DNA from: an uncultured Pseudomonas sp.
GTDB taxonomy: Bacteria; Pseudomonadota; Gammaproteobacteria; Pseudomonadales; Pseudomonadaceae
Direction: 5' to 3'
NCBI RefSeq assembly: GCF_946886105.1
Contig: NZ_CAMPHV010000051.1
Span: forward strand, 1 to 34,568
DNA: 34,568 bases
Position numbers and translations under genes: made by a program
Notes under the pieces: model-generated
What the model saw: the letters and a program-made list of their open reading frames with translations, nothing else
Database searches by the model: none
Told to the model about the DNA's origin: nothing
In this document: piece after piece, positions 12,308 to 19,995 of the stretch
How positions within the stretch are numbered: position 1 is the stretch's first letter
Layout: every line of letters begins with the position of its first letter

Positions 12308-12724
12308 TTATTCATTCTTTTCGCAATTGACCATCCAGGACACACCGAAACGGTCGACCAACATGCCAAAGCCAGCTGCCCAAAAGGTCGCCTGCATGGG
12401 CATTTGCACCTGCCCCTGCTCGGCCAGGGCGGCGAACAGACGCTCACCCTCGGCGACGCTGTCAACATTCAGGGCGATCGAGCAACCCTTGATGCCCTCA
12501 TAGACATGGGGTGGGGCGCTGTCGGAGGCCATCAGCAGTTGATCGCCCAGCGTCAGGCAAGCGTGCATGATGCGCTGCTGGTACTCGGCCGGGAATTCAC
12601 CGCACACGTTATCCGGCGCCTCGGCAAAACGCATCAGCTCAAGCTTGCCGCCCAGGCACTGTGCGTAGAAATTGAAGGCCTCTTCGCATTGGCCGTCGAA
12701 CATCAGATAGGCATTGATTTTCAT
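12308..12724 (-). CDS. VOC-superfamily protein, PhnB/YjdN-like
   Basis: A 138-residue single-domain member of the glyoxalase/dioxygenase fold superfamily. The start MKINAYLMFDGQCEEAFNFY, and the central and C-terminal parts (TLGDQLLMASD, GFGMLVDRFGVSWMVN), match the PhnB/YjdN subgroup, whose function is unsettled. It follows the YciI-like gene by 9 nt and is surely co-transcribed with it. Pairing of these two small families is common in bacterial genomes, but I cannot name a substrate. Confidence 0.85.
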   Translation of the reverse strand: MKINAYLMFDGQCEEAFNFYAQCLGGKLELMRFAEAPDNVCGEFPAEYQQRIMHACLTLGDQLLMASDSAPPHVYEGIKGCSIALNVDSVAEGERLFAALAEQGQVQMPMQATFWAAGFGMLVDRFGVSWMVNCEKNE

Positions 12725-12733
12725 GGTCGTCTC

Positions 12734-13156
12734 CTAGGGTCTGTCGAGCTGGCGACGCAGGCGTGCTTCCTGCTCGCGCAGTTCGGGGGTGAATTCCTCA
12801 CCGAAATCGTCCATTTCGAACAGTGGACGAATCTCGATATCGCTCGGCCCGGACATCGGGTTCGGACAGCGCTTGACCCATTCGACCGCCTGCGCCAGGG
12901 AATCGACTTGCCATAACCAATAACCGGCGATCAGTTCTTCACTGTTGGCGAACGGCCCTTCGACGACCGTGCGCCGTTCGCCATCGAACTTCACGCGCGC
13001 ACCCTTGGCACTCGGCTGCAGCCCCTCGCCCGCCAGCATGATCCCGGCTTTCACCAGCTCTTCGTTGTAAGCGCCCATTGCCGCGAGCAACTCCTCGCTA
13101 GGCATCTCTCCCGCTTCCGACTGCCGGTTGGCTTTCACTATCACCATCACTCGCAT
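12734..13156 (-). CDS. YciI-family (DGPF domain) protein
   Basis: A 140-residue protein with the YCII/DGPF pattern: start MRVMVIVKA, DGERRTVVEGPF in place of the DGPF stretch, and the later segment ELIAGYWLWQVDSLAQAVEW. The fold is ferredoxin-like and the biochemical role is unknown in most members. I use the ATG at 13156, with AGGAGA 7-12 nt upstream, rather than a 43-codon extension that reaches back into the divergent promoter region. First gene of a two-gene unit with the VOC protein. Confidence 0.85.
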   Translation of the reverse strand: MRVMVIVKANRQSEAGEMPSEELLAAMGAYNEELVKAGIMLAGEGLQPSAKGARVKFDGERRTVVEGPFANSEELIAGYWLWQVDSLAQAVEWVKRCPNPMSGPSDIEIRPLFEMDDFGEEFTPELREQEARLRRQLDRP

Positions 13157-13392
13157 CGTCCCATCTCCTGAATTAACGGACCTTGATAATTGGCGAATTG
13201 ACCCGCCGTTATTTCTAGTCGAAGCCGATGCGACATATTCGACATCGCGGGGAATTTTTTCCTCCAATAGAGCTGGGCGATACAACTTCAGTCGCGTTCG
13301 GCAGTCTCATTCGCCTATACAGCGTGCTTTTTCGACGCCTCATGCACTCGTCCGGGTCGCTAAAGCAGCCCCAGCCACACGTTGAGAACGAC

Positions 13393-14634
13393 ATGGTTTC
13401 CCAGCCCGCGACAGATCACGAAAGCTTGTCAGAACCCAGTTATAAACTGCTGGTGCAGTCGGTGGCCGATCTGGCGATCTTCATGCTGGACCTCGAGGGT
13501 CGCATCGTTTCCTGGAACACCGGCGCCCGGCGGATCAAGGGCTACAGCGCAGAAGAAGTGCTGAACCAGCACCTGTCGATTTTCTACACCGAGGAAGATC
13601 GCGCCCACAACAAACCGCAACGGCTTCTGGACATCGTCCGCCGCGAAGGGCGTGCCCACGACGAGGGCTGGCGACTGCGCAAGGACGGTTCGCGTTTCTG
13701 GGCGCAGGTGGTCCTGGAAATGATTCGCGACACCCAGGGCGAGCCCATAGCTTTCGCCAAAATCACCCGCGACATGACGCAAAGCCATGAAGCCGCCATG
13801 CACCTGGAAAACATGCGCGCGCAACTGTTTCAGGCGCAGAAGCTCGAGGCGCTGGGCCAGCTCACCGGCGGATTGGCGCATGACTTCAACAACCTACTGA
13901 CGATCATCATCAGTGCCTCGAAGTTGGCCGGCAGCACGAAAAACCCGGAACGCCTGCGCGAGCTTCTGGAAAACATCCACCAAGCCGGCCTGCGCGGCAG
14001 TCAACTGACACAACACCTGCTGACCTTCGCCCGGCGTAAAAACCCCACCCCGCAGGTCGTCGAGCTGGGCAAAGCACTGCCTGTCGCCCAGGCGTTCCTC
14101 GCTCAGGCCTTGCCCAAGGGCACCACCCTGAAGCTCGAACTCGACGAACCGCTGTATACCGTGGAGCTCGATCCGAGTCAGTTGGAAATGTCCCTGCTCA
14201 ACTTGATTCTGAATGCCCGCGACGCCCTGGAGGGTGTCGGCGAAATTCGCCTTCGCGCGGAAAACCGGGTGATGCAGGGCGAGTGGGACAACCTCAACGG
14301 GCCCTTCGTGCTGATCTCGGTCAGCGATAAGGGCATGGGGATTTCGCCCGAGGATCTGACGCGCATCTTCGAGCCCTTTTTCACCACCAAGGGTTTCAAC
14401 CAGGGCACGGGCCTGGGGCTCAGTCAGGTATATGGCTTCACCAAAGCCCTGCATGGCTCGGTCAAGGTCGACAGCGATATCGGGCACGGCACCACCATCA
14501 CCCTGTATCTGCCGGCCATGGCCGAGCAGGCAGGCAAAGATGCGGTGAAGAAAATAGACGAGCCGAATTCGACACAATCAAGCCTGGGTAAAGCAGGTAC
14601 CAGGCCTGATCAAATAACCGGTTTTGCAGATTAG
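13393..14634 (+). CDS. Soluble PAS-domain sensor histidine kinase
   Basis: A cytoplasmic sensor kinase of 413 residues with no membrane segment. A PAS domain (about 15-130) starts with VADLAIFMLDLEGRIVSWN and has no LOV-type photoactive cysteine motif. The H-box is GGLAHDFNNLL with His163. The ATPase domain has an N-box at about 270-277 (NLILNARD), SDKGMGI around Asp312 and GTGLGLS at 338-344. There is no receiver domain in the protein; a single-domain receiver lies two genes downstream. The start is uncertain: the ATG at 13393 gives a compact product just before the PAS domain, but its ribosome site is weak and the frame is open to 13228. It is followed by a KaiC-like gene on the same strand, suggesting a shared pathway. 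Confidence 0.88.
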   Translation: MVSQPATDHESLSEPSYKLLVQSVADLAIFMLDLEGRIVSWNTGARRIKGYSAEEVLNQHLSIFYTEEDRAHNKPQRLLDIVRREGRAHDEGWRLRKDGSRFWAQVVLEMIRDTQGEPIAFAKITRDMTQSHEAAMHLENMRAQLFQAQKLEALGQLTGGLAHDFNNLLTIIISASKLAGSTKNPERLRELLENIHQAGLRGSQLTQHLLTFARRKNPTPQVVELGKALPVAQAFLAQALPKGTTLKLELDEPLYTVELDPSQLEMSLLNLILNARDALEGVGEIRLRAENRVMQGEWDNLNGPFVLISVSDKGMGISPEDLTRIFEPFFTTKGFNQGTGLGLSQVYGFTKALHGSVKVDSDIGHGTTITLYLPAMAEQAGKDAVKKIDEPNSTQSSLGKAGTRPDQITGFAD

Positions 14635-14732
14635 CGCTTACCGGCAGCGGTGTTTTAGGTAATCCATGGCGAGCCCTTCGGGCAAGCACTCACAGGGTTC
14701 TTTCTGCGAAATTTTTACTAAGGCGGTCAACA

Positions 14733-16175
14733 TTGGAACAGTTAAAGCGCATTCAAAGCGGAATCGCCGGGCTCGATGCGATCCTCAAAGGAGGTCTGGT
14801 CGCCGGCGCGTCCTACATCATCCAGGGACATCCGGGATCGGGCAAAACCATCCTCGCCCACCAGATCGCCTTCAATCATGTACGCAACGGTGGCCGGGTG
14901 CTGGTCGCCACCTTGCTGGCCGAATCCCATGAACGGTTATTTCAGTTCCTCTCGACACTGAGCTTCTTCGACAATAGCAAAGTCGGTAACGAAGTGCAGT
15001 TCATCAGCGCGTTCGACACACTGGATCACGAAGGTCTCGACGAGGTGGTCAAGCTGCTGCGCCGCGAAATCGGCCGGCAGCAAGCCTCGGTACTGGTCGT
15101 CGACGGCCTGCTGAATGCCCGCATCAAAGCCAACACCCAGCTCGATGCGAAAAAATTCATCACCGAGCTGCAAGGCCATGCGGCGTTTGCCGGCTGCACG
15201 GTGCTGTTTCTCACCAGCTCGCCGCAAGAGGAAGGCAGCCCGGAACACACCATGGTCGATGGCATCGTCGAACTCAGCGAAGAGCTCTACGGCAGCCGCT
15301 CGGTACGCCGCATCCAGCTGCGCAAAACCCGCGGCGGCGGCGCCTTATCGGGCTTGCACGAATACGAAATCGGCGACTCCGGGATGGTCGTCTACCCACG
15401 ACTGGAAAGCCTGTATAGCGTCCCCTCGCTGCCGGACAGCGCCGATCTGAGCCGCATAAACAGCGGCATCGCCAACCTCGACAGCATGATCGGCGGCGGC
15501 CTGCCGCGTTCCTCGGTCACCCTGATCATGGGGCCTTCGGGGATCGGCAAGACCAGCCTGGGGATCAATTTCCTCGCCCAATCGAGCGTGGACGAGCCGG
15601 GGCTGCATTTCGGTTTCTATGAAACGCCGCAACGCACACGCCTGAAGGCGCGGGCTATCGGCATCGATCTGCAAGCCCTGGAAGACAGCGGCGCCGTGCA
15701 CTTGATCTGGCAACCGACCACCGAAGGTCTGCTCGACTGCCTGGGCGCCCGTTTGCTCGACGCGGTCAGGGAAAAACACATCAAGCGGCTCTTTATCGAT
15801 AGCCTCGGCGGCATGGCGCGCAACAGCACCAACTCCGCACGTTTGGTCGAATTCTTCAGCGCGCTGATGAACGAATTACGCGCCCGCGGCGTCACCGTAT
15901 TCGCCACCTGGGAAATGCGCGACCTGTTCGGCTCGGAGATCAACGCGCCGGGGCCGGGACTGTCGGGCATCGTCGATAACCTGGTGCTGATGCGCTTCGT
16001 CGAATTGAACTCCGAACTGAAGCGGCTCCTGTCCATTCTCAAAATGCGAGACAGCGTCTACGACCCCTCGCTTCTGGAAGTGATCATCAATGATCACGGA
16101 ATCGATCTGAATAAGGCTTTCAAACATGCAGAGGCAGTTTTATCCGGCTCAGCCAAGCCTACCAGCAACGCCTGA
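14733..16175 (+). CDS. KaiC-like tandem RecA-fold ATPase
   Basis: A 480-residue protein with two KaiC domains. Walker A motifs are GHPGSGKT (32-39) and GPSGIGKT (267-274); Walker B strands end at Asp124 and Asp356. The start is TTG, with AAGGCGG about 6 nt upstream. Compared with cyanobacterial KaiC, the Glu-Glu pair after Walker A is reduced to one Glu in each half (Ala63-Glu64; Tyr296-Glu297). My hand alignment puts the autophosphorylation Ser-Thr pair at Ser411-Gly412. No kaiA or kaiB is nearby. It is probably a signalling ATPase relaying between the upstream kinase and the downstream receiver, not a full clock. The fold is certain; the role is inferred. Confidence 0.9.
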   Translation: MEQLKRIQSGIAGLDAILKGGLVAGASYIIQGHPGSGKTILAHQIAFNHVRNGGRVLVATLLAESHERLFQFLSTLSFFDNSKVGNEVQFISAFDTLDHEGLDEVVKLLRREIGRQQASVLVVDGLLNARIKANTQLDAKKFITELQGHAAFAGCTVLFLTSSPQEEGSPEHTMVDGIVELSEELYGSRSVRRIQLRKTRGGGALSGLHEYEIGDSGMVVYPRLESLYSVPSLPDSADLSRINSGIANLDSMIGGGLPRSSVTLIMGPSGIGKTSLGINFLAQSSVDEPGLHFGFYETPQRTRLKARAIGIDLQALEDSGAVHLIWQPTTEGLLDCLGARLLDAVREKHIKRLFIDSLGGMARNSTNSARLVEFFSALMNELRARGVTVFATWEMRDLFGSEINAPGPGLSGIVDNLVLMRFVELNSELKRLLSILKMRDSVYDPSLLEVIINDHGIDLNKAFKHAEAVLSGSAKPTSNA

Positions 16176-16199
16176 GATCATCGGCCGGGCCGATATCTC

Positions 16200-16565
16200 A
16201 TGACTAGCATCCTGGTGGTCGACGACGAATATCTGATTGCGGATATTCTCGCCTACGCCCTGGAGGACGAGGGCTATATGGTCGTCAAGGCCAGTAATGG
16301 GCAAAAAGGGCTCGAGATACTCGACCATGAGCAACCCTTATTGGTCATCACCGACTTCATGATGCCGCGGATGGACGGCCTCGAGTTCGCCCGCGCCATT
16401 CGCTCGCGCCCACATCCCTGCGACTTCCCGATCATTCTGATGAGCGGCGCTCAAGGCAGCCTCGGTCGGGCCAGCCCCGAGTTGTTCGCAGCGGTTTTCG
16501 ACAAGCCTTTCGATATCGCCGACGTCATCGCCAAAGTGCGCGAACTGATCGGCCCGCCGCGCTGA
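16200..16565 (+). CDS. Single-domain response regulator
   Basis: A 121-residue receiver domain without output domain. Acidic pocket DDE at 8-10, phospho-acceptor Asp52 in TDFMMPRMDG, Ser82 at the switch position and Lys102 in DKPF are all present, so it should be phosphorylated normally. It starts 24 nt after the KaiC-like gene and is the third gene of the kinase-KaiC-regulator set. With no DNA-binding or enzymatic domain it must act by protein contact, perhaps with the KaiC-like ATPase or as a phosphate sink for the kinase. Confidence 0.92.
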   Translation: MTSILVVDDEYLIADILAYALEDEGYMVVKASNGQKGLEILDHEQPLLVITDFMMPRMDGLEFARAIRSRPHPCDFPIILMSGAQGSLGRASPELFAAVFDKPFDIADVIAKVRELIGPPR

Positions 16566-16618
16566 GCCCATTCGTCACGCTCCTCCTTGCCACGTTCGCA
16601 ATTATTTCCCGTCTCGGC

Positions 16619-16664
16619 TTTACTAACACATATGGAGAAACGTATATTCGCACATCCAGATGTG
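16619..16664 (+). promoter_or_regulatory. Putative promoter/operator of the ars operon
   Basis: TTTACT (16619-16624) and TATATT (16643-16648), 18 nt apart, make a plausible sigma70 promoter. A perfect palindrome, CACATCCAGATGTG, lies at 16651-16664 next to it, and CATATGGAGAAACGTATA spans the spacer. ArsR proteins usually bind over such promoters, but which part is the operator is not clear. Confidence 0.4.
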
Positions 16665-16728
16665 ATGACAAGCGGTATGGCATCCACACCCCGCGCGCCC
16701 ATCCATTGATCCGTTTACGAGAGTACTC

Positions 16729-17085
16729 ATGGCCGAGCCTCTGAACCCGACCAACGTCTTCAAATGTCTATCCGACGAAACCCGTGTCCGCACCCTGCTG
16801 CTGGTTACCCGCGAACAGGAATTGTGCGTCTGCGAGCTGACCTGCGCCCTGGGCGAAAGCCAGCCGAAGATCTCCCGCCACCTGGCGCAACTGCGCAATT
16901 GCGGCCTGCTGGCGGATCGCCGCCGCGGCCAGTGGGTGTATTACCGACTCCACCCGGATCTGCCGACCTGGGTGCACGACATATTGCGCACCACCCTGGA
17001 GGCCAACCAACACTGGCTGAACGCCGACGCCGAGCGCCTCGAAGCCATGGACCAGCGCCCCGTGCGCCAGATCAAGCACTGCTGA
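16729..17085 (+). CDS. arsR: ArsR-family arsenic-responsive repressor
   Basis: A 118-residue winged-helix repressor. Cys33 and Cys35 in ELCVCELTC match the As(III)-binding Cys32 and Cys34 of the E. coli protein; the third Cys falls at 39, not at the position equivalent to Cys37. The recognition region is ESQPKISRHLAQLRNCGLL. It heads the arsR-ynfA-gapdh-arsJ set and would be released from DNA by arsenite, so arsenate reduction must occur somewhere in the cell. GAGAG lies just before the ATG. Confidence 0.92.
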   Translation: MAEPLNPTNVFKCLSDETRVRTLLLVTREQELCVCELTCALGESQPKISRHLAQLRNCGLLADRRRGQWVYYRLHPDLPTWVHDILRTTLEANQHWLNADAERLEAMDQRPVRQIKHC

Positions 17086-17114
17086 AATCTGGATCGTTTT
17101 TCCGAACGCAAGAA

Positions 17115-17140
17115 GCGCGCCGCAGCGCGCCGCAGCGCGC
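17115..17140. repeat. Short 10-bp tandem repeat
   Basis: GCGCGCCGCA occurs twice in tandem, followed by a partial third copy, in the 103-nt gap between arsR and ynfA. Slippage could change the spacing here. Confidence 0.6.
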
Positions 17141-17188
17141 TCCAAGGGCGTCAACCGGGCTTCGATTAGATCTTGAGGATTACTCGCC

Positions 17189-17515
17189 ATGCTCAATACC
17201 TTCGGGCTGTTCATGCTCACCGCCCTGGCCGAGATTCTCGGCTGCTACCTGCCCTATCTGTGGCTCAAGCAGGGCAAGAGCATCTGGCTGCTACTGCCGG
17301 CTGCGGCCTCGTTGGCACTGTTCGCCTGGCTGCTGAGCCTGCATCCGACCGCGGCCGGACGGGTGTATGCCGCCTATGGCGGGGTTTATGTGGCGATGGC
17401 GATTCTCTGGCTGTGGCTGGTAGACGGTATCCGCCCGACTTATTGGGACTTGCTGGGGGCCGGCGTGGCCATGCTCGGCATGGCGATCATCATGTTCGCG
17501 CCACGTAGTGCGTGA
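17189..17515 (+). CDS. YnfA-family small membrane protein
   Basis: A 108-residue protein with four hydrophobic helices. Family features include [14 protein letters not shown] near the start, [15 protein letters not shown] in the middle and [18 protein letters not shown] at the end. YnfA (UPF0060) is related in fold to small multidrug resistance transporters and should sit in the inner membrane as a dimer; its substrate here is unknown. GAGGA precedes the ATG. It lies between arsR and gapdh with short gaps, so it should be induced with the arsenic genes. Confidence 0.9.
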   Translation: MLNTFGLFMLTALAEILGCYLPYLWLKQGKSIWLLLPAAASLALFAWLLSLHPTAAGRVYAAYGGVYVAMAILWLWLVDGIRPTYWDLLGAGVAMLGMAIIMFAPRSA

Positions 17516-17539
17516 CCGGTTTATTGGAGGAGTTCACTT

Positions 17540-18544
17540 ATGGCTATCAAAGTAGGTATCAATGGTTTCGGCCGCATCGGTCGTCTGGCGCTGCGCGCCG
17601 CCTGGGGTTGGCCGGAGCTGGAGTTCGTACGGATCAACGATCCGGCCGGCGACGCCGCGACCCATGCCCATCTGCTCAATTTCGACTCGGTGCACGGCCG
17701 CTGGCAGCATGAAGCGGGCAGCGACGGCGATTGCATCGTTATCGACGGCAAGCGCATCCAGGTCACGGCCAACAAGGCCATCGCCGATACCGACTGGAGC
17801 GATTGCGACCTGGTGATCGAAGCCAGCGGCAAGATGAAGACCGTCGCCGTGCTGCAGGCTTACCTCGACCAGGGTGTGAAGCGCGTGGTGGTCAGCGCGC
17901 CGGTCAAGGAAGCCGGGGCGTTGAATATCGTCATGGGCGTCAACCAGCAGCTGTTCGACCCGGCGCAGCACCGCATCGTCACCGCCGCGTCCTGCACCAC
18001 CAACTGCCTGGCGCCGGTGGTCAAGGTGATCCACGAGCACCTCGGCATCCGTCATGGCTCGATTACCACCATCCACGATCTGACCAATACCCAAAGCATT
18101 CTCGACCAGCCACACAAGGACCTGCGCCGCGCGCGCGCCTCCGGCATGAGCCTGATCCCCACCACCACCGGCTCGGCCACCGCCATCGCGGAGATCTTCC
18201 CCGAGCTGCGCGGCAAGCTGAACGGCCATGCCGTGCGCGTGCCGCTGGCCAACGCCTCGCTGACCGACTGCGTATTCGAAGTCGAGCGCGCCACCAGCGT
18301 GGATGAGGTAAACGCCCTGCTCAAGGCGGCGGCCACCGGTCCACTACACGGGATTCTCGGCTACGAAGAACGCCCGCTGGTATCCATCGACTACCGTACC
18401 GACCCGCGCTCCTCGATCATCGATGCCCTGTCGACCATGGTGGTCAACGGCACCCAGGTGAAACTCTACGCCTGGTACGACAACGAATGGGGCTATGCCA
18501 ACCGCACCGTGGAATTGGCGCGGATGGTCGGCGCCGCCGATTGA
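17540..18544 (+). CDS. ArsJ-associated glyceraldehyde-3-phosphate dehydrogenase
   Basis: A type I GAPDH of 334 residues. The NAD site is [13 protein letters not shown] (7-19), the catalytic pair is Cys152 in ASCTTNC and His179, and [11 protein letters not shown] lies near the end. When the gene sits beside arsJ, the enzyme is known to accept arsenate in place of phosphate, giving unstable 1-arseno-3-phosphoglycerate for ArsJ to export. It is therefore a detoxification paralogue and not necessarily the glycolytic enzyme. GGAGGAG gives a strong ribosome site, 24 nt after ynfA. A 221-nt repeat-filled gap follows before arsJ. Confidence 0.93.
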   Translation: MAIKVGINGFGRIGRLALRAAWGWPELEFVRINDPAGDAATHAHLLNFDSVHGRWQHEAGSDGDCIVIDGKRIQVTANKAIADTDWSDCDLVIEASGKMKTVAVLQAYLDQGVKRVVVSAPVKEAGALNIVMGVNQQLFDPAQHRIVTAASCTTNCLAPVVKVIHEHLGIRHGSITTIHDLTNTQSILDQPHKDLRRARASGMSLIPTTTGSATAIAEIFPELRGKLNGHAVRVPLANASLTDCVFEVERATSVDEVNALLKAAATGPLHGILGYEERPLVSIDYRTDPRSSIIDALSTMVVNGTQVKLYAWYDNEWGYANRTVELARMVGAAD

Positions 18545-18547
18545 TCC

Positions 18548-18617
18548 GTAGGGTGGATGACGCCTTTTTCATCCACCACTGCTGTTCGGTGGATGGATAA
18601 AGCGTCATCCACCCTAC
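18548..18617. repeat. Palindromic repeat (GTAGGGTGGATGACGC type)
   Basis: GTAGGGTGGATGACGC at the left end is the exact complement of GCGTCATCCACCCTAC at the right end, a 16-bp terminal inverted repeat; CATCCACC and GGTGGATG pair inside. Relatives are at 25451-25527 and 34455-34537. Confidence 0.85.
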
Positions 18618-18628
18618 GGCCTGAGAAT

Positions 18629-18659
18629 CCCGGGTATCGCTGCGCTCAACCCGGGCTAC
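18629..18659. repeat. Half copy of the CCCGGGTATCGC-type repeat
   Basis: Reads CCCGGGTATCGCTGCGCTCA then ACCCGGGCTAC, matching the right arm of the full repeat at 25668-25738. It can form a short hairpin with CCCGGG arms. Confidence 0.7.
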
Positions 18660-18670
18660 GGTCTGTAGGA

Positions 18671-18718
18671 GGGGCTTTAGCCGCGACTTGCCTCAGGTGC
18701 TGTCGCGGCTAACGCCCC
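18671..18718. repeat. REP-like hairpin upstream of arsJ
   Basis: GGGGCTTTAGCCGCGAC pairs with GTCGCGGCTAACGCCCC (16 of 17 bp) around a 14-nt loop. The text resembles common Pseudomonas REP sequences. It is the third repeat in the gapdh-arsJ gap and could partly stop transcription before arsJ. Confidence 0.75.
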
Positions 18719-18765
18719 ACCCACCCAATCGCACACCTCCAACCAAGCGCCCCAGCAGGATCGTT

Positions 18766-19995
18766 ATGCACGCCCTATCCCGCCTAGCCCCCGAAATCCG
18801 CCAATATCTGTTGGTAACCGGCAATTACTGGGCCTTCACCCTGACCGACGGCGCACTGCGCATGTTGGTGGTGCTGCATTTCCACGGCCTGGGCTACAGC
18901 CCGCTGCAAATCGCCATGCTGTTTCTGTTCTACGAAATCTTCGGTGTGATCACCAACCTGCTCGGCGGTTATCTCGGCGCGCGACTCGGCCTGAACCGCA
19001 CCATGAATATCGGCCTGGGTCTGCAAGTCGCGGCTCTGCTGATGCTCACGGTGCCGACGGCCTGGCTGACGATCCCCTGGGTGATGGGCGCGCAAGCGCT
19101 ATCGGGCATCGCCAAAGACCTGAACAAAATGAGCGCCAAGAGTTCGATCAAACTGCTGGTGCCACACGGCGAACAAGCCCGGCTGTATCGGTGGGTGGCG
19201 CTACTCACCGGCTCGAAGAACGCCCTCAAGGGCATCGGCTTTTTCCTCGGCGGCGCCCTCCTCGCCCTGCTCGGTTTCGCCGGCGCGGTGCTGGCCATGG
19301 CGGCCGTATTGGCGCTGATCTGGTTGGCCAGCCTGGTGCTGCTGCGCCAGGACCTGGGCAAGGCCAGCGCCGCGCCGAAGTTCCGCGACCTGCTGTCGAA
19401 GAGCAGGGCGATCAACCTGCTCTCGGCGGCGCGCCTGTGCTTGTTCGGCGCACGTGATGTCTGGTTCGTGGTGGCACTGCCGGTGTACCTGAGCAGCGTC
19501 TTCGGCTGGGATTTCTGGCAGGTCGGCGGTTTTCTCGCGCTGTGGATCGTCGGCTACGGCCTGGTGCAATCTTTCGCCCCGGCGCTTACCGGCAAGACTC
19601 GCGGCCAGGTGCCGGACGGCCGCGCCGCGTTCCTCTGGGCCGCGGCATTGATGGGGCTGCCGGCGGCCATCGCCCTGGGCCTGACCAGCGGCCTGTCCGC
19701 ACACTGGGTTTTACTCGGCGGCTTGCTGGCGTTCGGCGCGTTGTTCGCGGTGAACTCCTCGCTGCACAGCTACCTGATCGTCAGCTACGCCAAGGAGGAC
19801 GGGGTTTCGCTGGATGTCGGCTTCTACTACATGTCCAACGCTCTGGGGCGTCTGCTAGGCACCCTGCTCTCGGGCTGGGTGTATCAGGCGTACGGTTTGC
19901 CCGCCTGCCTGTGGGTTTCCTCGGCCTTGCTGCTGCTCGCCGCGCTGATCTCGCGGGGCTTGCCCGAGCATGCCCGGACCAACCCCGCCGGTTGA
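18766..19995 (+). CDS. arsJ: Organoarsenical efflux permease ArsJ
   Basis: Major facilitator superfamily permease of 409 residues that exports 1-arseno-3-phosphoglycerate made by the partner GAPDH; the product falls apart to arsenate outside. Family text includes NYWAFTLTDGALRMLVVLHF at the start, GIAKDLNKMSAKSSIKLL in the central loop and DVGFYYMSNALGRLLGTL near the end, with about 12 membrane helices. The ATG at 18766, with AGGA upstream, gives the normal N terminus; a 26-codon extension would enter the repeat. Its stop is directly followed, without any gap, by the stop of the convergent ATP-grasp-like gene. Confidence 0.94.
   Translation: MHALSRLAPEIRQYLLVTGNYWAFTLTDGALRMLVVLHFHGLGYSPLQIAMLFLFYEIFGVITNLLGGYLGARLGLNRTMNIGLGLQVAALLMLTVPTAWLTIPWVMGAQALSGIAKDLNKMSAKSSIKLLVPHGEQARLYRWVALLTGSKNALKGIGFFLGGALLALLGFAGAVLAMAAVLALIWLASLVLLRQDLGKASAAPKFRDLLSKSRAINLLSAARLCLFGARDVWFVVALPVYLSSVFGWDFWQVGGFLALWIVGYGLVQSFAPALTGKTRGQVPDGRAAFLWAAALMGLPAAIALGLTSGLSAHWVLLGGLLAFGALFAVNSSLHSYLIVSYAKEDGVSLDVGFYYMSNALGRLLGTLLSGWVYQAYGLPACLWVSSALLLLAALISRGLPEHARTNPAG

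Noticed and set aside
13228..13392. 55-codon N-terminal extension of the PAS kinase
   Set aside because: It has no domain and lies in the divergent promoter region; I keep some doubt because the ATG at 13393 has a weak ribosome site.
13430..13790. LOV photoreceptor domain in the kinase
   Set aside because: The PAS domain lacks the flavin-binding cysteine motif, so blue-light sensing is not supported.
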